From Hirundichthys speculiger (taxonomy: Eukaryota > Chordata > Actinopteri > Beloniformes > Exocoetidae): a stretch of DNA of 64,000 bases. The position numbers and the translations under genes are program-made. The notes under the pieces are model-generated. The model made no database searches. It had not been told where the DNA came from and worked only from the letters and a program-made list of their open reading frames with translations. Positions 56,141-64,000 of the stretch are shown here, in pieces; within the stretch, counting starts at the first letter, position 1; every line of letters starts with the position of its first letter. The DNA is taken from the NCBI GenBank assembly GCA_018398805.1, contig JAGFBZ010000683.1, positions 434,001-498,000 on the forward strand, in the 5' to 3' direction.

Positions 56141-58542
56141 AACCCCAGTGGCTCCATCACCATTTCCCACTTGGCTGAGCTGGTGACATCATCACTCCTG
56201 GCCAGACTTGGAATGCACTTTATATCTTACATTTAAAAAAAAAAAACACCATCACCTGAGCATCTCCCTTTTTTTTTAAAGTCAATAATGAAGCTGATGA
56301 CAAGAATAAGGCATTAGAGGCACTTGTGAGGACCAGTGAGTGCTGCATGATGTGCAGGTAAAGATGGAGAGGCTGGTTTGAACGTCTCCGTATCCTATAA
56401 ATCTAAACAGCTCACTGAATCACAGATTTCCAGCTTTAAAGTGACAGGGTCTTTGAGTCGATGGTCGCTTTAGACACTCAAATATATGCCCCCCCCCCCA
56501 TGATAAGTCTCCTTTAATGGTATTAATCCACAGCAGCGTTTTACAGTTGAGGGCCAGATCTCCACTAATGTCAGAGGAAATAATTACATCTTTATGAAAT
56601 GCGGTACTTGGCTTCGGGGGAAACACTCCCAACTAAGGCTGCTTAGTTAATGAGTGAAGGCACTGCTGCAACTGTCATCTCGTTAATGCATTGATCACGC
56701 GTCGTCGGGGGAGAAAAGAGCGGCTTCGGAGTTTTTGCCGCTGATAAACAGCTCAATCAGTCACAATCAGGCCGTGAGCTCGTTGCTGCACTGCAGGTCA
56801 GATACGAGGAAGCAGTTGGTTGAGCTATGAAACCTGCTATTGATCATCTCCGACTTCCCTCCCAAAGAGACTTGTCATGTCAGATGATTTTAAAGAATTG
56901 TTTCCTTTACGCCGGCAATAAAAGTTTAATTTCTTCTGTTTTTAGCGGCTCACATACATCAGGCCTCGCAGGTGGAGGGATTGCTCGGTCCTCAAGTAGC
57001 TCCCAGATAAATTAAACTGTCAGATGACATAATTTTCCACAGAGTGGTCAGCTGCAGACAAATGAGTTTACATATCGGTGCAGCGGGGGGGGGGGGGGGT
57101 TCTCATCAGAAATTCTCTCTTTGTCCGCCGGCCAATTAATGAGGTAATATGTAGTTCAACGGTTCACCCCCGTGTCTCACAAAAGCTTCAATAAGAACCG
57201 AACCCGATTCAATAATGATAATGGATCTGAACGGAGACGATTGCCAAAAATGTACTTCAAATGTTACGCGCTAATTGGTCCATTAGACCGCCGGAGGCGT
57301 TAATTCTCGTCGTTATGAAGACAACATCCAGCTGATGATATTAATTACTCAAGAGCTCTAACTGTGGCTTTATAAATCGCATACAACATGGCCGCTTTCT
57401 CCCTCTGATTGTTGGCTTTATTGTTCCCGGCGCCGGCGCGGGTCGCGCGGAATCCAAATCACCTCCGTAATTAGCTTGGAGGCTTTGTGCGCCTGGCCGC
57501 CGCATGCAGATATATGATGGAAAATTGATTGCGGCCCACCAAGTCTCCCTCAATCACCCCCCCCCTTCCCCCGCTCACATGTTGCCCGCTCCTTCCCGTC
57601 ACCCTCCTCTTCTGTCTCAGCGGTTGGCGTGGCGGAGGATTGTGGGATTGATTGTCGTGGCCGGGGCTTGGCGAGGAGATATCTGGTCCACTCCACCCTC
57701 TGACATGGCCTCCACAATGGGCCTTTGTGTGATCAGCGTGTGCCGAGCCTCATCCCTCCAGCGCTAATGGCTTCTGGAGCGCCACCGGCTCAATACCCCA
57801 TTACCGTTACGCATGAGTGGAGCCCGCAGACACGCAGGCGGGAAGATGGAGGAGAGAGGGAACGGCGCCGCCGCGCAGCTCGCCGGAGAGAAGCCTCTAC
57901 AGCGGAGCAAAGCCCCGCCAGGAGCTCCATCTGCCGCCGCACGGCTCAGAGAGGCCGGCGACGGCGCTCTCCGACGGCGGCGTCCTGAACGCGGGAGGGA
58001 GGGGCCTGAGACCTGCGAGCTTTTTAACGAGGTGCTGAATGAAGGTCTCATTAGGGCGTCCACGGCGGACGTTAATCAGTAATTAGAAACTGTGATCTCT
58101 GAGAGGCGGCGGCGAGCGCGCGGGAAATGAAAACACTCCAGCGAGCTCAGCGCCGAGCCCACGCTGCGCTGCTGGAGGGCGCCCTCGTTTGTGCGACCGG
58201 ATTCTTCGGCGGTGCTTCTCTCGGTGCATGTAAGGGCTCTCACAGCGCTCCCCAGAGCAATCATCCCCCCCCCCCCCCCCCCATCCCATCCGACTGTCAC
58301 GCCGACTGCTGAGCTCCAACATGCTCGACGCCGGCGCTCGGCGAGAACACGCAGCGACACTGCAGAGTGATTATAGGTTCCTGGAGAGCTTTAAGATGTT
58401 CGGGCTAATCAAAGGTAAAGGCGCCACGGCCGCCATCTTGTTTGTTGCTGCCACACTTTTAAGCTTGAGGCCAGAGAAATGCAGTTTTTCAGGCTGAGTC
58501 TCCACATTGCATCAAATGAGCAAAATACCGCCGTGCTTACAG
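56141..58542. other. Unique intronic sequence, partly CpG-dense
   Basis: No exon is recognised. 56800-57560 is AT-balanced with several TAATTA-type sites and no repeats, so it could contain conserved non-coding elements. 57790-58330 is CpG-dense, with CGCCGCCGCGCAG-type runs. A C run lies at 58265-58282. The overlapping frames at 57725-58360 on both strands reflect composition. Confidence 0.42.
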
Positions 58543-59665
58543 CTACTAACTGTGATGTACAATAACTATAACTAAACCCAATTATGACGTCATCCCGATA
58601 AGTGCCGATATCACAACAAATAGCCCCGATAACATTTATATTTCTGTCTACACAGCAGTGCCTCGCTCCCTCTGAGCCTTGAATGACCAACAGTGAATGT
58701 TGTGTTCAAGTAACGTCGGCATAATCAGAAAAACGATTACTCAATCAGGAAAATCAAGAATACCCCCTCACGCCAGAAAACAACTCGTTAACTTGGTCAT
58801 AATTTTAGTAGTTGCTGACTTGAATTGATATTCTCAGTATTTTTCCACATGTTACACGTAAAAAATAGAAAAAATTGAAAAGGCTGAAAGAACGACTAGC
58901 AAACGAGGGAACGTGGGAATTTACGTTACACCTTGAAAGCAACATTGCGGAACAGTGCGCTGAAAAAAAAAACCTGGTATGGAGCTTCGTTAAAGTTTCA
59001 GAAGAAGATAGTTCGCTAGTTATTTGTGACAAATAGCCACAAGCTTTAATACGTCAAACCAGATACATACCTGAAAACATATTGATTCCATCGAGCTAAC
59101 GTGAGCTAACATAGGCAAGCCAGCAGCAAGTCTCCCCTCCCCTCTCCTCTCCATCATCTCTTTCATCTAAAACTTCCATGAGATTAAAAATAACAAAAAA
59201 CAGAATTACTAAACCTCATTCATTTTAATGGAACCACAAGCCAAAATCCTTTAAATGTAATTTTATGTTACTATGCAGTGCACTTTTTCAGTTTATTTAC
59301 ACACTTGTGTCAGTACATTATGACCTGTCCATTATTTTTATTGTCATTTAGGAAATTTATTTTTTTCAGTTAGTAATTCTGATCCATATATTTCCATCAG
59401 TTCAAGGAGCCTTTATTTTTTTTATATCAGTCAGTAATGAACCTTATTTAAGTTGATGTGAGATATCAAATAGGTTTGTTTGATAGCTTTATGAAAATGT
59501 TTGAGAGGCTTGCTATTTTTTTTTGATTGAAAAAAATAAATATTTGTTTATTTAAAGAGTCAAAACTGCTTTTGGTTTTGTTCATAGTATTGATGTAATG
59601 ATCTTAGGTATATGTGTGTGTTATCAGTTATCAGTAATCAGTTATTGTGCATCCCTACTTTTAAC
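58543..59665 (+). mobile_element. BED-type hAT family, copy 7
   Basis: The body is about 58551-59657. The left end is diverged (TGTGATGTACAATAACTATA) and the right end is GTTATTGTGCATCCCTA. Flanks CTACTAAC and CTTTTAAC match at 6 of 8. It carries an internal segment near 59240-59350 shared with copy 4. In the plus direction the fossil frame around 58978-59040 reads WSFVKVSEEDSSLVICDK before a stop. Confidence 0.82.
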
Positions 59666-60208
59666 CATATCTTCTAACTCTCTTTTTTTAAGTCATACAT
59701 CCTCATACATCTATACCCCCCCCCTCTTTGGTTTCAGAGAGCGTGTACGAGTTGTGTAATCCATTTAATCTTTCATGTAATGTATTCTAAGTGCAGACTA
59801 AGAATTATTTCAAGGGGCCGCTGACTTAAAAAGCTGCATGGAAAGAGGAGTAAAAAAAAAAAAAAAAAGGATAAATTCACATAATCTAAAATGCATCTGC
59901 AGGTAAAGTTCTGCTGCAAATTAAATATTAAGTGACAAATGGGCCGGAGCCCGCAGAACGGACCGGTCAGCCTCCGACTGTAGATGACATCAGTCTCTCC
60001 GTCGTCCTCCCGTTCAAGCTATTGTTTATCGGCGCTGCTGATGCAGCTGTTTCTGCGTGTGTGGCATGTGTGTGCACGTGTGTGTGTGTGTGTGTGGTCC
60101 CCCAGCACCATGTGGAAATCCACAAAGACGACTTCCTCTGAAACTAATTAATTGACGCCACAAGCCCATTACACTCGGTTAAAACAATTAGCATCTGCAC
60201 GTTGCGTG

Positions 60209-60261
<53 letters not shown>

Positions 60262-61165
60262 GGGGTTGGGGTTGCCTTCTCAGGCGAGGATGGGGGGGGG
60301 GCGATCACGCTGGGATACAAATGCCTGCTCGTGTGATTGAGCCCGAATCCGCCGTTCAGATCAGTGGGGCTGAACGCCGTACGAGGCAGATTTGTGGATG
60401 AAGATGCTTTTTTGTTTTTATTTTTTTATTTTTTTTTGGGTTACGAGGTTGCTGAATTAGCTTTAAAACGAGCAGGAAACATAAGTCGCTCTGCCGGCCC
60501 ACGGCTCCTGAAGCCCACTCCAGCCAGATAATAGCCGGCTCCTCCTAACCCCTATTAGCGGCCCAGTCAAACGATCCATCCGTCCCCATCGAGCGCCGAC
60601 CGCGTGGAAGGCCCATTTCTTCCCCGTTGCGCCGAAATGAAGGCGACGCGGACCGCTTGACAGGGTAATTACTTTTAATGAAATAATACGGCCATTGTAG
60701 ACAGCAATTAAAAGTCGCGCTCGCTCCACTCATTAGAGGAACTTACAGTTTACTTTCATTCCTCTGTTTTCTAATGATCCAGGAGGCAGGCCGGTTAAAT
60801 GGAAAGGCTGCGGCGGGTTAACCCCCCCGGGGGGGCGGCCCTTAGGTCCTGTTGACAGTCTGAGCACACAAACAAAGAAAGAGTAAAGACTGGGGGGGGG
60901 GGGGGGGGGGTATCTGCTCAGGAGGCTTGAAGGAGCCAGTTTTCCTCCAGTGATGCTACGTCTGATCCTCCTGAGTGTTTCTGGGTTAAAAGAGCAGAAA
61001 TCAAAGATCGTATATTTTTACAGACGCATTAAAGCAGAAGCAACCTTCAACAAATGCTAATTGACCACCATTTTCCTCACAAAAGTAACATTTCCACCTT
61101 TAATGTGTTTTCTTTCCTCTAACTCCGTCTCCACTCGTCTCTCTCTTTCTTTTTTCTCTCCGCAG
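59666..61165. other. Unique intronic sequence with GT/G repeat
   Basis: No exon is recognised until the acceptor at 61165. It contains an A run near 59851-59867, GT tracts at 60078-60095 and 60210-60245, and a G run at 60892-60910. Confidence 0.45.
60210..60265. repeat. (GT)n followed by poly-G
   Basis: About 17 GT units run directly into about 21 G. Confidence 0.95.
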
Positions 61166-61219
61166 CAATTTGGAAAGATTTTAGATGTGGAGATTATCTT
61201 TAACGAGCGAGGATCCAAG
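61166..61219 (+). CDS. rbfox3: RBFOX3-like splicing factor, coding exon 3 (RRM middle)
   Basis: The exon is 54 bp and 18 codons, QFGKILDVEIIFNERGSK, residues 122-139 counted from the Met at 38715. It contains the end of helix 1, strand 2 and the turn before RNP1. It is phase 0 and continues the exon at 54001 exactly where RBFOX proteins do (MFG-QFGK). Acceptor TCTCCGCAG, donor AAG/GTAAGT, a strong match to consensus. This 54-bp size and boundary are shared by RBFOX1, RBFOX2 and RBFOX3, so this exon alone does not tell paralogues apart. The RNP1 strand (GFGFVTF) must lie in the next exon, beyond 64000. Confidence 0.96.
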
Positions 61220-62704
61220 GTAAGTGAACTAGAACGCCAGCTGCTTCCTCTGTTTCCTAACGACGGCGTTAGCGCGGCGTGTACGTTGGCTGGGGGGCGG
61301 GGTCCCGGAGACCCGCGGCCCCCCGGTTCCCGTCCCCCCCCCCATCGTTTTTGCTGTTTCTCGCCCAAGTTGTGAATCATTAGCCCTGTCAATCAATTCA
61401 TTATTGAGCTGTTTCACGTTTCGGTTAATCCGCCGGCAGGCTGCGGGTCCTCCAACGTACGGAGGTGGGACATCTTCGGCTACACGCTTTAACTTCAATA
61501 ATCCGGTTGAAGGATGAGGCCGGCCTCGTTCTTGTTATAAAAATAATAAAAATGAAAAGAACAAAGCTAACAATGCGCTACTACTCCCTTCCTCAGCACT
61601 TTCCTCAGCTCGGTCGCGAGCTCGCCGGCTCCTGCCGAGGTTATTAGTCTGCATAAAAAGGTCACAAAAATGCAGATTTATTTAAATAAACAAAGCTCAG
61701 CATTTTTTCAAAGATCTCAAGCCGCTAGTTTTAAAGTAAACAATGCTCGGGGAGGAGGCGAAAGCGCAACAGTCGGGAGGCTAATCAAGATTAGCATCTG
61801 TGATGAGTTTTATTCTTAAATTTCACACGCTGATCCTGCAGATCTCGTATGTGGGAGAGCGTTTGAAGCAGAGCGGGAAACGCAGCGGCGCTGCAGTATC
61901 AGTCTCCTGACCACGTAGCGGTTCAGGTGGCGCCTGCGGCGGTGTGAACAGCCGAGTGCTACTCATCCAGCTGTTCATTTAATAGAGTGCACTAAGCTCC
62001 GCGGCGCTCCATTCATAAAGGCGACAGGCTCTCCGGCTGGGTGTTGAGGCATGAATGCTATCGATTCCCATTCATACCTGGGAGCTGCCTCTGGGTTCGT
62101 ATACGGGAGCCTGGAACCAGGCGGAGCCGCCGCCGCCGCCGCCACCACCACCGCCGCCGCTGCGCTCAGCCTCCTCTGCCAGACAAGATTGAGCACCGGA
62201 TAAACCTGCCTCCTCCGCCGTAACAAGCATTTATTGTTTGTGCCCCACGAAGCCATTACCCATGATGCCTCTCTCCCTCGCGCACTCTCTCCGCTATATA
62301 ATGAACCTATCAGCCCATTAATAAATAATCTATTTCCTATGAAGCTTTGGCAATTTGCATTCAATATGTTTGTCTCTTTTTGAAAAATGGTCGCTCCCCT
62401 CTCTTCTCTTGTAAGCTAATTATTTGTGCATGATAAAAAATAAATAAATAAAAAAGATAGAGGGGGTACCCACCATCGGGTGAGTGTCCAAAGGATTAAT
62501 TTTGCCCTCAATTCCTTTTTTTTTTTTCTTTTTTTGAATTTATTTCTTTATCTCTCTTTCCCCCAAGGACAGGTCGCATGTTATTTATGCTAGAAATAGC
62601 AGCTGGGGGATCCAGCGTCTGCGCCGCCATCGCTCACATGTATCACATCCTCCAGCAATTATCAGGCAGCGATGGCGGCGCTCGCCGTTCACATACCTGC
62701 AGAA

Positions 62705-62758
62705 GTATATATATATATATAAATATACCTGCAGAGGGGTATATATATATATATAGAA
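62705..62758. repeat. AT dinucleotide tracts
   Basis: Two TATATATATATA tracts are separated by a duplicated ACCTGCAGA segment. It looks like a local tandem duplication of CCTGCAG plus an AT run. Confidence 0.9.
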
Positions 62759-62888
62759 ACTAAAGGGAAGGGACTTGTTTGGCCAGAATATCTTAATAAC
62801 TCCACTACAGAGCTCAGGTCCAGTATCCCCGGCCACATAACTCAAGGAAGTGACAAACTCCCCCCTGAGGGAGCGAGGGAAGAGAGCT

Positions 62889-62891
<3 letters not shown>

Positions 62892-62919
<28 letters not shown>

Positions 62920-62934
62920 TTGGGGGGGGGGGGG
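62892..62934. repeat. Interrupted poly-G run
   Basis: About 40 bases of G interrupted once by TT. Together with the runs at 42280 and 60245 it marks sites where assembly length may be wrong. Confidence 0.95.
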
Positions 62935-62977
62935 TTGGTTATATTTTGGTTCAGGTCTAAAGTCAACACCGTTGACG

Positions 62978-63612
62978 GTTCCAGTTAGTTCTGGGTAATA
63001 TAACGATACATATCGTGGGGACAATAGAAAAGTGTATATCGTGCCATTTCTCTTCTATCGTTTCTATCGTTTCTAACCTAATTTTATCAATTATTACAGC
63101 AAATATGTAATTAAATAACCTGCAACGATAAATTTGATAGAATCATATCTACTTCTACAAAGTAGCCTTTTATGTTTGCACTTTTATTCATGGTTAATGC
63201 CTTAAACAGAGTTCTCTTCAACCCTGATGTTTACTTTAGACACTTTATATTGGTTTGCAAACTTTGCACTACAAGGTTACAGATTTCAGAAAGTTGAAAA
63301 ATAATTTGTGTTTATTTTTTATAGCTGAACTTCAGTGCAAAAATGTGTTTTTCCTCTCAGAAACTGTTGTGCACTTTAAAAAAAATGTGAAAGCTACTGT
63401 ACCTCTGTACCTACCTGTTTTTGCTGCACTAAAATGTATGTTTGTGACAGTTCAGCTAAATGTCCTTTCAAAATAAAGTTGAAAAGTAAGCAATGAAATT
63501 TTGTCAAACTTTTCAGAGAATAACTGAAAACATACTTTATTATGGTATATCGTGATATATATCGTTATTGTGATATATGATTTTTTCCATATCGCCCAGC
63601 ACTAGTTCCAGT
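62978..63612. mobile_element. hAT element with ATATCG-rich ends and 8-bp TSD
   Basis: The body is 62986-63604 between perfect duplications GTTCCAGT (62978-62985, 63605-63612). The left end is TAGTTCTGGGTAATATAACG and the right end CCATATCGCCCAGCACTA, imperfect inverted repeats. TATCGTGATATATATCGTT occurs inside. No transposase frame remains; the open frame near 63255-63476 has no domain. Confidence 0.9.
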
Positions 63613-64000
63613 GAAACGTTCGTCATATTTAGGAAGTTAGAGTTAACATCTCAGCCCCCCCCCCTCCTGTTGGGCGCATCTTCAAACGGCGGGTGGCTTT
63701 TCAAGCAGCTGAAGGTGTATGGGTAATTACGGCGTCCGTCACGGCAGCCAGCGGTGTTTTGCCTCGGCTGCTCGCTGACATTCGCCCGGCGCCGCGGCAG
63801 CTGTGCCGTTTAATTGGGGGGGGGTTTGTTGGCGTTGCGGCGCCAGGTCGCGTCACCGTTAGCCTCTCCTCCTCCTCGGATCTCTCTGTTTGCTGTTTCC
63901 TGACGCCTCACTAACTGCCTCTAATTAATCTGGCTGCTTACGACTCGACTCTGCTGTTCACCTGCTCCTCTCTTCTCCTCCCTCCTCCCCCTTTTCCTCT

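Larger units (their letters stand above)
54145..61165 (+). other. rbfox3 intron, 7,021 bp
   Basis: It joins the exons at 54001 and 61166, starts GTGAGT and ends TTTTTTCTCTCCGCAG. It holds the transposons at 54490, 55461, 55538 and 58543, listed separately, and otherwise unique sequence. Confidence 0.88.
61220..64000 (+). other. Start of the next rbfox3 intron
   Basis: It begins GTAAGT and no acceptor with an RNP1-coding exon was found before the window ends. It contains the hAT at 62986 and simple repeats, listed separately. A CCG-rich tract lies at 62125-62160 and a TGCATG at 62427-62432. The parts 61220-62890 and 63613-64000 are otherwise unique. Confidence 0.8.

Noticed and set aside
57725..58360. 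Arg/Ala-rich frames on both strands
   Set aside because: Same composition effect. Overlap of plus and minus frames argues against real coding.
1..64000. CRISPR arrays, operons, bacterial-type promoters or toxin-antitoxin pairs
   Set aside because: The window is vertebrate DNA with spliced exons and fish transposons. The tandem repeats found are micro- and minisatellites without regular unique spacers.
1..64000. tRNA, rRNA or snRNA genes
   Set aside because: I saw no A/B-box tRNA pattern with a plausible cloverleaf and no rRNA or snRNA core sequence. A covariance search would be needed to exclude diverged copies.

Overview
The window is a piece of a vertebrate, almost certainly ray-finned fish, genome. 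It contains one host gene on the + strand, an RBFOX-family neuronal splicing factor that best fits rbfox3 (the NeuN gene; fish a/b paralogue not resolvable here). Three coding exons are visible: 38682-38933, 54001-54144 and 61166-61219. All three are phase 0 and bounded by AG/GT splice sites. They encode 150 codons: an N-terminal low-complexity region, then the first part of the RNA-recognition motif (RRM), ending just before the RNP1 strand. The next exon lies beyond position 64000. Everything else is intron or upstream sequence: more than 38 kb before the first coding exon, then introns of 15,067 bp and 7,021 bp, and the start of a fourth. I could not identify 5' untranslated exons, a promoter or any RNA gene.

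The non-coding DNA alternates between GC-rich unique sequence with simple repeats (GT, GA, poly-C/G, CTC) and AT-rich transposable elements, mostly short non-autonomous DNA transposons typical of fish. For many I could define exact ends from terminal inverted repeats (TIRs) and target-site duplications (TSDs). They include: a seven-copy hAT family of about 1.1 kb with decayed BED zinc-finger coding sequence (5412, 17642, 19972, 22785, 39130, 51672, 58551); several other hAT families (1372, 8229, 29502, 29743, 31621, 36989, 44591, 46328, 54498, 62986); a three-copy Tc1/mariner MITE of about 366 bp (861, 12081, 54846); two pogo/Tigger-like elements (50320, 55538); PIF/Harbinger-like elements carrying Myb/SANT-type DNA-binding reading frames (12472, 15535, 31000); a transposon whose body is a 20-bp minisatellite (26308); and fragments of LINE-type retrotransposons.

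Region by region: 1-29493 is upstream or intronic sequence with scattered transposons, including a palindromic Harbinger-like composite at 15535-16889. 29494-33005 is a four-layer nest of transposons whose order of arrival can be read from the TSDs. 33006-38681 is unique GC-rich DNA plus one hAT. 38682-64000 holds the three rbfox3 exons and their transposon-rich introns. The most notable structures are the nested cluster with its intact Myb-like exon, the palindromic composite, the fossil BED fingers shared by the seven-copy family, and the minisatellite-bodied transposon. No new defence, biosynthetic or signalling system was found.
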